A stretch of DNA of 64,000 nt. Source: Pseudoalteromonas holothuriae (GTDB taxonomy: Bacteria; Pseudomonadota; Gammaproteobacteria; Enterobacterales; Alteromonadaceae). Under the pieces are notes generated by a model. It was given only the letters and a program-made list of their open reading frames with translations, searched no databases and was not told where the DNA came from. The stretch lies in NCBI RefSeq assembly GCF_945859825.1, contig NZ_CAMAPC010000005.1, positions 124,001 through 188,000 on the forward strand. The letters run 5' to 3'. Both the position numbers and the translations under genes were made by a program. Positions 1-8,404 of this stretch are shown piece after piece. Every line of letters starts with the position of its first letter. Positions within the stretch are counted from its first letter, which is position 1.

Positions 1-52
1 CCGAGGTCAAGCACTCAATATGTTGCTCAATCAACTGCAGGCTCGTTTGTGA
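1..52 (+). CDS. rdgB: XTP/dITP pyrophosphatase RdgB, C-terminal end only
   Basis: Only the last 16 codons are in the window, read in the frame that begins at base 2 and ends with TGA at 50-52. The peptide RGQALNMLLNQLQARL resembles the conserved C-terminus of RdgB/HAM1 proteins, which typically end in an S-H-R-G-Q-A-L motif followed by a short helix. RdgB hydrolyses non-canonical purine NTPs such as dITP and XTP. The stop overlaps the GTG start of hemW, and rdgB-hemW is a common gene pair in gammaproteobacteria, which supports the call. Too little sequence is present for certainty. Confidence 0.75.
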   Translation, partial: RGQALNMLLNQLQARL

Positions 53-1185
53 AACTGCCTCCACTGAGTTTATACATACACGTTCCATGGTGTATACAAA
101 AATGCCCTTATTGTGATTTCAACAGTCATAGCTTAAAAGGTAAAGTGCCTGAACAAGAGTATGTACAGCATTTATTAGCCGACTTTAAAGCCGATTTGCA
201 TTTGGTACAAAACCGCAAGCTGCATAGCATTTTTATCGGCGGCGGCACGCCTAGTTTGCTATCCGCAGACGCATATCAGTCTTTATTAGGTGAAATAAAT
301 AACTTAGTAGAATTTGAACAGGATATTGAAATAACCCTTGAAGCGAACCCAGGTACCGTCGAAACAGACCGCTTTAAGCACTATGTTGAGGCTGGTATTA
401 ACCGCATATCGATTGGTGTACAAAGCCTTCAATCAGACAAGCTCAAAGCGCTAGGGCGTATTCATGGTGAACAAGAGGCGCTCAATGCAGCTAACGAAGC
501 AAAAAAAGCTGGATTAAACTCGTTCAACATGGATTTAATGCATGGTTTACCAAATCAAACATTGCCTGATGCATTGAGCGACCTTCAGCGTGTCATTGAT
601 TTGCAGCCACCGCATATTTCTTGGTACCAACTCACTATTGAGCCAAATACACAATTTGCATCTAAACCCCCTGTTCTTCCCGAAGACGAAACTCTTTGGG
701 ATATTCAAGAACAAGGTCAAGCTTTATTAGCACAGGCGGGATATCAGCAATACGAAATATCTGGCTATGCAAAAACAGGATACCAGTGTAAACACAACCT
801 GAATTATTGGCAGTTCGGCGATTATCTTGGGATCGGATGTGGAGCACATGGCAAAATCACCCAACCAGGTCTAAATGAGATCGTGCGAACAGTTAAAATA
901 AAGCACCCTAGAGGGTACATGGACTTAACTAAACCGTATCTATTTGACAGCTGGCAAGTCGAGCACAAAGATCGACCATTTGAGTTTTTTATGAATTGCC
1001 TGCGCTTGCAACAGCCCTGTAATAAGCAAGAATTTATCGACTTTACTGGACTGTCACTAGCGCTCATTGAAAGCAAGCTCAATAGTGCTCAATCAAAAGG
1101 TCTATTGCTTGATCAAGGTGATTCATGGTTAGTTACAAATAAGGGCCACAGATATTTAAATGACCTGCTACAATCATTTGTTTAA
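49..1185 (+). CDS. hemW: HemW, radical-SAM heme chaperone
   Basis: This 378-residue protein belongs to the HemN/HemW radical-SAM family. Cys15, Cys19 and Cys22 form the CxxxCxxC iron-sulfur motif within HVPWCIQKCPYCDF, close to the N-terminus. A glycine-rich SAM-binding stretch (FIGGGTPSLL) follows near residue 63, and a HemN C-terminal domain covers roughly residues 300-375. HemW is known as a cytoplasmic heme-binding chaperone rather than a true coproporphyrinogen dehydrogenase, and the short N-terminus before the first Cys fits HemW. The GTG start overlaps the rdgB stop, so the two genes are translationally coupled. Confidence 0.93.
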   Translation: MKLPPLSLYIHVPWCIQKCPYCDFNSHSLKGKVPEQEYVQHLLADFKADLHLVQNRKLHSIFIGGGTPSLLSADAYQSLLGEINNLVEFEQDIEITLEANPGTVETDRFKHYVEAGINRISIGVQSLQSDKLKALGRIHGEQEALNAANEAKKAGLNSFNMDLMHGLPNQTLPDALSDLQRVIDLQPPHISWYQLTIEPNTQFASKPPVLPEDETLWDIQEQGQALLAQAGYQQYEISGYAKTGYQCKHNLNYWQFGDYLGIGCGAHGKITQPGLNEIVRTVKIKHPRGYMDLTKPYLFDSWQVEHKDRPFEFFMNCLRLQQPCNKQEFIDFTGLSLALIESKLNSAQSKGLLLDQGDSWLVTNKGHRYLNDLLQSFV

Positions 1186-1266
1186 ATTAGTTTTAATAAT
1201 CGCCAATTTTTATACATTTTTTAAAGACTGAGCCTTAGGCTCCTAAATAAAAACAAAGGTAGAACA

Positions 1267-3096
1267 ATGCGTAAACTTACTGTTATTGCTGCTGCTATTA
1301 GCGTAGCTTTACTAGGTGGTTGTCAGCAAACAGCCGAAAAACCTGCTCCTACACAACAAGTGCAACAAGTATCACAAAGCGAAATCGAAAAAGCGAATGC
1401 ATTTTTTGAAGAAGTGTTTACTCGTAATGTAATGCGAAGCCCTGTTTATCAAACTTACATGGGGATTAAACAAGATTATGATAAGTGGGATGACGAGAGT
1501 GAAGAGCGAGCACTAGAGGATTTAGCGCTAACCAAAAAAGACCTCTTAACACTAAAAAGCATAGACCGTAATAAATTAGATACTGCGACACAAGTTAGCT
1601 ATGACTTAATGCAACAAAACTTAGAAAATGAAATAGCTGACTTTAAATGGCGCCTTCACGACTATCCTGTGAACCAAATGTTTGGTACTCACTCAATGGT
1701 ACCTGCGTTTTTAATCAACCAACATCAAATCTCTGATGTGAAAGATGCAAAAGCATATATTTCACGTTTAAATGGTGTACCAAAAGTTTTTGAACAACTA
1801 ATTGACGGTTTAAAGAACCGATCTAACAAAGGGATTATTGCTCCTAAATTTGTTTTTCCTCATGTGATTGAATCAAGTAAAAATATCATTGTTGGTGCAC
1901 CTTTTGATAGTGGTGATGATTCAACCTTACTGGCAGACTTTAAGCGCAAAGTAGAGAAACTAAGCATCGCTGATGATGAAAAGTCTGCGCTTACTGCTCA
2001 AGCGACTGATGCGTTAAAAACGGCTGTGAAACCGGCTTATAGCAAACTTATAAATTACCTTGCACAACTAGAGAAACGAGCAGATAACCGCGATGGTGCT
2101 TGGAAATTCCCTGATGGTGAAGCGTTTTTCAACAATGCGTTAGCTCGCACGACAACGACTGACTTAACAGCTAAAGAGATCCATGAAATTGGTCTATCTG
2201 AAGTCGCTCGCATCCATGATGAAATGCGTGAAATTAAAGACAAAGTGGGTTTTAAAGGTGACTTAAAAGCGTTCATGGAATTCATGAAAACCGATAAGCA
2301 GTTCTATTTGCCAAATACTGAGGCGGGTAAAGAGCAATATCTGAACGAGGCTACTGCACTTATCGATAACATGAAATTACGCCTTGATGAGCTATTTATT
2401 GTTAAGCCAAAAGCAGACATGATTGTAAAACGTGTTGAAGCTTTCCGAGAAAAAGCTGCAGGTAAAGCATTTTACCAACAACCAGCCCCAGATGGCTCAC
2501 GTCCAGGTATTTACTACGCGAACTTGTATGATATGGAGGCTATGCCAACTTACCAAATGGAAGCATTGGCTTATCATGAGGGGCTGCCAGGGCACCATAT
2601 GCAAATTGCTATTGCACAAGAACTTGAAGGTGTCCCTAAGTTCCGAAAATTTGGTGGTTATACAGCCTACATTGAAGGTTGGGGCTTATACTCTGAGCTT
2701 GTACCAAAAGAAATGGGCTTGTATGAAGACCCTTACTCAGATTTTGGTCGCTTAGCAATGGAACTATGGCGTGCATGTCGACTAGTTGTAGACACTGGTA
2801 TTCATGCAATGAAATGGACACGTCAAGAAGGTATTGATTACTATGTAAATAATACTCCAAATGCAAAGTCTGACGGCGTAAAAATGGTTGAACGTCATAT
2901 CGTTATGCCATCGCAAGCTACCGCTTATAAAATCGGTATGTTGAAAATTTTAGAGTTAAGAGAAGCGGCTAAAAAAGAGCTAGGTGACAAATTTGATATT
3001 CGTCAGTTCCATGATGTAGTTCTAAAAAATGGTCCAGTACCATTGAACGTACTAGAGAACTTTGTTGATGAATGGGTAGCAAGTAAAAAGTCTTAA
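1267..3096 (+). CDS. DUF885 family lipoprotein, putative metallopeptidase
   Basis: The 609-residue product begins with a lipoprotein signal peptide: Cys19 follows LLGG, and Gln at +2 predicts outer-membrane sorting. The rest matches the DUF885 family of large helical proteins. The motif HEGLPGHH near residue 440 is the family's presumed zinc-binding helix (H-E-x(4)-H-H), and a glutamate-rich helix (YIEGWGLYSE) follows about 30 residues later, as in related metallopeptidases. Substrate is unknown; many members are annotated as peptidases by inference. The gene stands alone with its own leader (SD-like AAAGG before the ATG) and a strong terminator after it. Confidence 0.85.
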   Translation: MRKLTVIAAAISVALLGGCQQTAEKPAPTQQVQQVSQSEIEKANAFFEEVFTRNVMRSPVYQTYMGIKQDYDKWDDESEERALEDLALTKKDLLTLKSIDRNKLDTATQVSYDLMQQNLENEIADFKWRLHDYPVNQMFGTHSMVPAFLINQHQISDVKDAKAYISRLNGVPKVFEQLIDGLKNRSNKGIIAPKFVFPHVIESSKNIIVGAPFDSGDDSTLLADFKRKVEKLSIADDEKSALTAQATDALKTAVKPAYSKLINYLAQLEKRADNRDGAWKFPDGEAFFNNALARTTTTDLTAKEIHEIGLSEVARIHDEMREIKDKVGFKGDLKAFMEFMKTDKQFYLPNTEAGKEQYLNEATALIDNMKLRLDELFIVKPKADMIVKRVEAFREKAAGKAFYQQPAPDGSRPGIYYANLYDMEAMPTYQMEALAYHEGLPGHHMQIAIAQELEGVPKFRKFGGYTAYIEGWGLYSELVPKEMGLYEDPYSDFGRLAMELWRACRLVVDTGIHAMKWTRQEGIDYYVNNTPNAKSDGVKMVERHIVMPSQATAYKIGMLKILELREAAKKELGDKFDIRQFHDVVLKNGPVPLNVLENFVDEWVASKKS

Positions 3097-3117
3097 GACT
3101 TTTTACTAATGAATAAT

Positions 3118-3142
3118 AAAAGGCTGCAATAGCAGCCTTTTT
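3118..3142. terminator. bidirectional rho-independent terminator
   Basis: Perfect 7-bp stem AGGCTGC/GCAGCCT with an AATA loop, with A-rich sequence on the left and a T-run on the right. It serves the DUF885 gene on the plus strand and the convergent kinase gene on the minus strand. Confidence 0.9.
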
Positions 3143-3162
3143 CAATTATTAAGAAACCATAC

Positions 3163-4671
3163 CTAAGGAGCCTTGCTTTCATTATATTTTTTACGGTAAC
3201 TTGTTCGCACAGTAGGTGATTGACTAAACAGAGTATTTGCCAACACTATATGAATGCATGCACCACCGTGTGCAGGACTTTGAACTTTTAACTCCCCCTT
3301 TAACTTATCTGTCACTAAATGATAAATCACACTCAACCCCAAACCTAATTTGCCAAAATGCTGCCTACTATTAAGCGATGGCTGAGCTAAAATAGGTAAT
3401 AGCTCACTGTCTATCCCCACCCCATCATCTTTAAAGTACAAATGAACAAAATCATTCACAACCATAGCAGACACCACAATATGTAATGGTTTATCTGTAT
3501 GTTTTGCATGTTTAACGCTATTACTAATACAGTGATGGCATACTTGTTCAAATACCGCTGGGTAGCTTTGCAGTTGCAACGTATCAGGTATCTCATAACT
3601 AACCTGAAACTGCTCGGTTATAAGTTCAGTACTATGACGTGCAAATACATTTTCAACCAGTTGTTTAAGATTAAACCCCACAACTACATCAAACTGCTGA
3701 TAATTTGAGATATGCTCAAAGTCAGCTAAAAGATCATAAATATTTGCAAGATCAACATCTAATTGCGTTAATATTTGCTGTGATTTAGTCAACAATTGAG
3801 ATACTTGACCTTCATTCGCTTGACCACAGGTAAGCTTGTTTACAATGGTATTTAGCCGCTTTTGGTGTGTTGCCGCATGCTCAACGGTATGCTGTAATGA
3901 CTTAGAAAAGCCTTGGACCATACTACCTAAAGTAGCTTCTTGCGCCTCTTCTATAAATCGTGCATGCACCTGATCTAACCTTGTTGCTAACACATTCGTA
4001 AACTCAAGCAGTTCTTGCAATTGAGGCTCTGCAACTAACTGCCCTTTACAATGCTCAGGTAAACGATATGACTGTAGCCCTTTGACATCACTGAGCACTT
4101 GCTCTGTTAATGCAATACCTTGGCTTAGCTTTCTATAAAGACAATACAACAAAGCCCCCCACAAAAGAAGTGCAACTAATAGCAAAGACAACCATCTCAC
4201 ATCAAGAGGTTGCTCAGCAGTTGGCGTTTGTGAAAATTGCTGAGCAAACGTTTCTGCTAAAGCATTATTGCCCTGTGTAAGTTGTAAAAAACGAGTGTTC
4301 TTTGATGCCTGAGGCAGCTTTGAGAAATCATTTGAGGTTGTGCTCTCAGAAGCAAGTAATACAACTTGTAAGTCAACTTGATTTACCAAGCGTTGACTAA
4401 ACAAAGAGGAGTTTTGACCTTGATGGTCACTCAAGTAACGCTGCAACTTTTTCACAGCTAAAGTATATTCTGCTAAACCTTTTTCCTGCGTTACTATTGT
4501 GGTGTAGGTATGTTGTACACCTTGAAACAAACGGTTAAATTGGTTTAATTGTTGCTCAGCTCTGAGTTGCTCATAAACTAGAGAGATCAAAATCCAAGCT
4601 ATAAAAACACTCAACATCAGCCCGCTAACAAGTACGACTTTAAAAACTAACTTTGACTGTGAAATTTGCAC
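3163..4671 (-). CDS. Sensor histidine-kinase-like membrane protein lacking the phospho-acceptor His
   Basis: 502 residues. A membrane segment at about 11-33, a helical periplasmic domain (34-158), a second membrane segment (about 159-178), a coiled-coil linker, then a dimerisation domain and a GHKL ATPase domain. ATP-binding boxes look intact: N-box around CHHCISNSVKHA, G1 DDGVGID and G2 GKLGLGLS. The dimerisation helix LGSMVQGFSKSLQH (248-261) aligns with the usual 'LGxLVAGxAHExNxP' block of this kinase subfamily, but the His position is Lys257 and the Pro is Thr. The protein may therefore be a pseudokinase or a regulator of another kinase. It is divergent from the binding-protein gene at 4788, and the two may form a sensing pair. 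The lesion is seen directly; its functional meaning is inference. Confidence 0.8.
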   Translation of the reverse strand: MQISQSKLVFKVVLVSGLMLSVFIAWILISLVYEQLRAEQQLNQFNRLFQGVQHTYTTIVTQEKGLAEYTLAVKKLQRYLSDHQGQNSSLFSQRLVNQVDLQVVLLASESTTSNDFSKLPQASKNTRFLQLTQGNNALAETFAQQFSQTPTAEQPLDVRWLSLLLVALLLWGALLYCLYRKLSQGIALTEQVLSDVKGLQSYRLPEHCKGQLVAEPQLQELLEFTNVLATRLDQVHARFIEEAQEATLGSMVQGFSKSLQHTVEHAATHQKRLNTIVNKLTCGQANEGQVSQLLTKSQQILTQLDVDLANIYDLLADFEHISNYQQFDVVVGFNLKQLVENVFARHSTELITEQFQVSYEIPDTLQLQSYPAVFEQVCHHCISNSVKHAKHTDKPLHIVVSAMVVNDFVHLYFKDDGVGIDSELLPILAQPSLNSRQHFGKLGLGLSVIYHLVTDKLKGELKVQSPAHGGACIHIVLANTLFSQSPTVRTSYRKKYNESKAP

Positions 4672-4787
4672 AAATGACTGCTCAACAAAGGGTTATAACA
4701 TAAGCTTAGTAAATAAAGTGCTTAACACCAATATATGGTTGTTCTCTGCTAAGCTTAAATTATTATCAAGTTAATAATATAAGTAGT

Positions 4788-5915
4788 ATGACAGCTGATA
4801 AAAAAGAGTATGCCAACAACAATAGTCCAACTCGTCGGCTCTTTACTAAACAATTAGCTTGCCTTGGTGCTGGACTCACTTTACCACTTCCTTTATTTGC
4901 ACAAGGTAATTGCAAAAAAGTGAATGAATTGGAGTTTGAGCGATGCAATAAAGCATCAATTAATATGGTCTTTGCTTCACCCTATGATACAAATCAGTGG
5001 CGCTCATCACCTCATATGCATCAACAGCTAAAAGAAAATATTGAGTATTTCAGTAACAGTAAAATATATTTAAATGTGTTCCACAAAGGTAAATTAGGTG
5101 TTGGTACCAAGCTTGCGGCACTCGTTGCCAGAGGCTCTATTCATGGTGCGCTGATCTCAGTATCAAATTTAACACCTACCCTACCAGCACTGGATATACT
5201 TAATATTCCATTTTGGTGTGCGCAACGACACAACTACCTCAAACTTATTTCATCCAAGTTATGGCAAAGTCAAATCATCGATAAAATACATCGCCAAGGT
5301 AAATTAACAATTTTAATGCATTACTTACCCGGAACAAGAACCGCAACTTCAACGAAACGCTATGGCGAAACAATCAAAACACCACAAGATATGCACAACA
5401 TCATATTTCGTATACCGGCAAGTAAAGCACTGCAACAATTTTATGATTTGTGTGGTACTTCGGCCGTTGAAGTTCCTTGGAATAAAACGGCCACTCTCGC
5501 ACGAGGTGGACGGATTAATGCGCTCGACCCTTCTGTAGTTGGGCTGTTTAATGGCCCGAATAATTTAAAACAGCATCTGGGGACTGTGTCACAAATTAAG
5601 AGTGTTCAAGATGGTTGGTTATTTGTAGTGAATCAGTCTTGGTTTAATGGCTTGTCAAAAGAGTTGAGGTATGCTCTAAAAACGGCCTCTAAAGCAACTT
5701 TTGAGGCACATTTAGCGCAGCTCCCTCGGGTTGAACAATATTGTGAACTTGGCTTAAAACAACTAGGCACAAAGATTTACCAACCCACAGTGGATGAAAT
5801 GGCGCAGTGGCGAGCCGTAGCAGGCCACCAGCTAAGACAATGGGGCCCACTCAAACAAGCACTCCTTGGTGATGAAGCACTGTTTGAGCAATTTTATGAC
5901 GCTGCCAATCTTTAA
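4788..5915 (+). CDS. Tat-exported TRAP-type (DctP family) solute-binding protein
   Basis: 375 residues. The N-terminus carries a twin-arginine signal, SPTRRLFTK followed by a hydrophobic stretch, with likely cleavage after LFA at about residue 38. The mature protein resembles DctP/TRAP periplasmic receptors: ASPYDTNQWRSSP near the start, a GTRTATSTKRYG segment, the helix 'TPQDMHNIIFRIPAS', and EVPWNKTATLARGGRINALDPS, which corresponds to the family's ligand-contacting region. No TRAP permease (dctQ/dctM) genes are nearby. The next gene is a divergent sensor-kinase-like gene only 116 bp away, so the protein may act in signalling rather than uptake. Ligand unknown. Confidence 0.8.
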   Translation: MTADKKEYANNNSPTRRLFTKQLACLGAGLTLPLPLFAQGNCKKVNELEFERCNKASINMVFASPYDTNQWRSSPHMHQQLKENIEYFSNSKIYLNVFHKGKLGVGTKLAALVARGSIHGALISVSNLTPTLPALDILNIPFWCAQRHNYLKLISSKLWQSQIIDKIHRQGKLTILMHYLPGTRTATSTKRYGETIKTPQDMHNIIFRIPASKALQQFYDLCGTSAVEVPWNKTATLARGGRINALDPSVVGLFNGPNNLKQHLGTVSQIKSVQDGWLFVVNQSWFNGLSKELRYALKTASKATFEAHLAQLPRVEQYCELGLKQLGTKIYQPTVDEMAQWRAVAGHQLRQWGPLKQALLGDEALFEQFYDAANL

Positions 5916-5931
5916 ATCATATTCAAGTTAG

Positions 5932-6070
5932 ACCAATTGCATTAAAAACAATCAAATAGTGCGACATAAAAATGACTTAGTAACATATTCTATGTGAGCA
6001 ATTTTTAACGCAGTTAATGAGTTATATAGCTCGCTAGCATGGTCAATGTTTTAATAAAACTGCTATTATC
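5932..6070. repeat. Interspersed repeat R2, copy a
   Basis: About 139 bp beginning ACCAATTGCATTAAAAAC and ending near GTTTTAATAAAA. The ends are an imperfect inverted repeat of each other. Internal blocks (GCGACATAAAAATGACTTAGTAAC; CTCGCTAG; GTTTTAATAAAA) recur in the same order at 27906-28306. It occupies the space between the binding-protein gene and the converging YgiQ gene. I infer a degenerate, non-coding mobile or structural repeat, based on two copies compared by eye. Confidence 0.5.
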
Positions 6071-6120
6071 TATAAATTATCTTTTAGAATCATAAATATA
6101 GAATAATTTTTACTGATACA

Positions 6121-8301
6121 CTATTTTACCCTTTGTCTATTGCCTGCCACTTTGGGTTTAGTATTCGCTTTTTTGAACTGGCCAAATCCGGTATGACGAG
6201 TCAGTGCTGCTTGCCCACCTTTACCTTTATGATTTGCCTTTGACCTTTGTGCTCTTCCCTCTTCTGGTACTAAGCAGTTTGGTCCTTTACCAATCAGGTT
6301 CGCTTTGCCCATAGCGCGTAACGCCTCACGGATCATAGGCCAACCTGATTCGTCATGATAACGTAAAATAGCCTTATGTAACCGTCTTTGCCTTGCGCCT
6401 TTAGGTACACTCACCTGCTCTTTATTATTTTTAATATTTCGCAGCGAATTCATTTCGGTGTGGTAAATCGTCGTCGCATTAGCCATCGGTGATGGGTAGA
6501 AGTTTTGCACCTGATCTAACTTAAAATCATTTGATTTTAACCATAACGCCATATTAACCATATCTTCATCTGTTGTGCCTGGGTGCGCTGAAATAAAGTA
6601 CGGGATCAAATACTGCTTTTTTCCTGCTTCTTTTGAGTATTTATCAAATAATGCTTTAAATTTATCATATGTACCCATACCCGGTTTCATCATTTTAGAC
6701 AAAGGCCCTTGCTCGGTATGTTCTGGCGCTATTTTCAAATAACCGCCAACATGGTGCGTCACCAACTCTTTTACGTAGCGAGGGTCTTCAATCGCCAAGT
6801 CATAACGAACTCCCGATGCAATAAGTATTTTCTTTACTCCTTCAACATCTCGCGCCTTACGATATAAATCAATAGTTGGAGTGTGGTCGGTGTCCATATG
6901 TTTACAAATATCAGGATAAACACACGATAAACGGCGGCAGGTACTTTCTGCTTTTTTACTTTTACAACGTAGCTTGTACATATTTGCAGTAGGGCCACCT
7001 AAATCAGAAATAACCCCAGTAAAGCCCGGTACTTTATCACGGATTTGTTCTATCTCTTCGATAATTGATTCTTCTGAACGACTTTGAATAATTCGTCCTT
7101 CATGTTCAGTGATAGAACAAAAACTACATCCCCCAAAACAGCCTCGCATAATGTTGACCGATGTTTTGATCATGTCATAGGCCGGTATTTTTGCATCCCC
7201 ATAACTTGGATGCGGCACGCGCTGATAAGGTAATCCAAACACCGCATCCATCTCATGCGTCTCCAACGGGAAAGCTGGCGGGTTAACCCAAATATAGCGA
7301 TCGCCATGGCGCTGAAAAAGCGCTCGAGCACACCCTGGATTAGTTTCTTGGTGTAAAATTCGAGAAGCATGAGCATACAGCGGTTTATTGACACTAACCT
7401 GTTCATAAGCTGGCAGCTTTACATACACCTTTTCCCAAGGCTTTAATCTTGGTGGCTGAATTGTAATAGGTTTTGCAGTATCGGCAGATAAATCAATACC
7501 CGCTTTGGTAAATTCAGATTTGCTACAGCCAACATCATCGGCGCCATAGGGGTTGGGGATTGGATCAATTTTTCCCACTTTGTCGATGGCTGTAGAGTCA
7601 CTACCTCGCCATTGTGGTAAAGGGGTTTTGCGAATAACGGCAGTACCACGTACATCTTGAATGTCTTCGATAGAGTCGCCTTTGGCGATACGGTGAGCAA
7701 CTTCAACCAACGGGCGTTCTGCGTTGCCATAAATAAGAATATCGGCTTTAGCATCAAAGATAATGCTACGACGTACCTTTTCTTGCCAATAGTCATAATG
7801 CGCGATGCGTCTTAAGCTTGCTTCAATACCTCCGATCACCAAAGGCACTTCTTTATAAGCTTCGCGGCAACGTTGGCTATAAACAACCACGGCACGGTCT
7901 GGACGCTTTCCACCGATATTGTCAGGCGTATATGCATCATCATGGCGCATACGTTTTTCTGCAGTATAACGGTTAATCATAGAGTCCATGTTACCCGCTG
8001 TTACACCAAAGAATAAATTTGGCTTACCAAGGTCCATAAAGGCATTTTTATTTGACCAGTCTGGCTGAGCAATAATTCCTACCCTAAAGCCCTGCGCTTC
8101 TAGCACGCGGCCAATTACAGCCATGCCGAAACTTGGGTGATCCACATAAGCATCGCCAGTGATCAGTACAATGTCACAGCTATCCCAGCCTAAGGCGTCC
8201 ATTTCTTCACGGGTGGTTGGTAAAAAAGGAGCCGTTCCATAACACTCAGCCCAGTATTTTGGGTATGAGAATAATGGACGTTCAGCTTTGAGTGTGCTCA
8301 T
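6121..8301 (-). CDS. ygiQ: YgiQ family radical SAM protein
   Basis: 726 residues, close to the usual length of YgiQ proteins. The order is an N-terminal UPF0313-type domain (about 1-370), then a radical-SAM core in which Cys388, Cys392 and Cys395 of [11 protein letters not shown] ligate the cluster, and a basic C-terminal tail (about 650-726, rich in Lys, Arg and Gly). YgiQ is an uncharacterised iron-sulfur enzyme of the cytoplasm and no reaction is established. The tail could contact nucleic acid (inference). It is monocistronic, with no obvious terminator between it and the next gene upstream. Confidence 0.9.
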   Translation of the reverse strand: MSTLKAERPLFSYPKYWAECYGTAPFLPTTREEMDALGWDSCDIVLITGDAYVDHPSFGMAVIGRVLEAQGFRVGIIAQPDWSNKNAFMDLGKPNLFFGVTAGNMDSMINRYTAEKRMRHDDAYTPDNIGGKRPDRAVVVYSQRCREAYKEVPLVIGGIEASLRRIAHYDYWQEKVRRSIIFDAKADILIYGNAERPLVEVAHRIAKGDSIEDIQDVRGTAVIRKTPLPQWRGSDSTAIDKVGKIDPIPNPYGADDVGCSKSEFTKAGIDLSADTAKPITIQPPRLKPWEKVYVKLPAYEQVSVNKPLYAHASRILHQETNPGCARALFQRHGDRYIWVNPPAFPLETHEMDAVFGLPYQRVPHPSYGDAKIPAYDMIKTSVNIMRGCFGGCSFCSITEHEGRIIQSRSEESIIEEIEQIRDKVPGFTGVISDLGGPTANMYKLRCKSKKAESTCRRLSCVYPDICKHMDTDHTPTIDLYRKARDVEGVKKILIASGVRYDLAIEDPRYVKELVTHHVGGYLKIAPEHTEQGPLSKMMKPGMGTYDKFKALFDKYSKEAGKKQYLIPYFISAHPGTTDEDMVNMALWLKSNDFKLDQVQNFYPSPMANATTIYHTEMNSLRNIKNNKEQVSVPKGARQRRLHKAILRYHDESGWPMIREALRAMGKANLIGKGPNCLVPEEGRAQRSKANHKGKGGQAALTRHTGFGQFKKANTKPKVAGNRQRVK

Positions 8302-8404
8302 AGTGACAGCCTAGAGGATAAAAAAGAGCCGAATTATAGCTTAAATGCTCCTGACCACAAACCATAGATTAGCAAGTATAATAAATTAGCTTCTTAGCGA
8401 CGCT

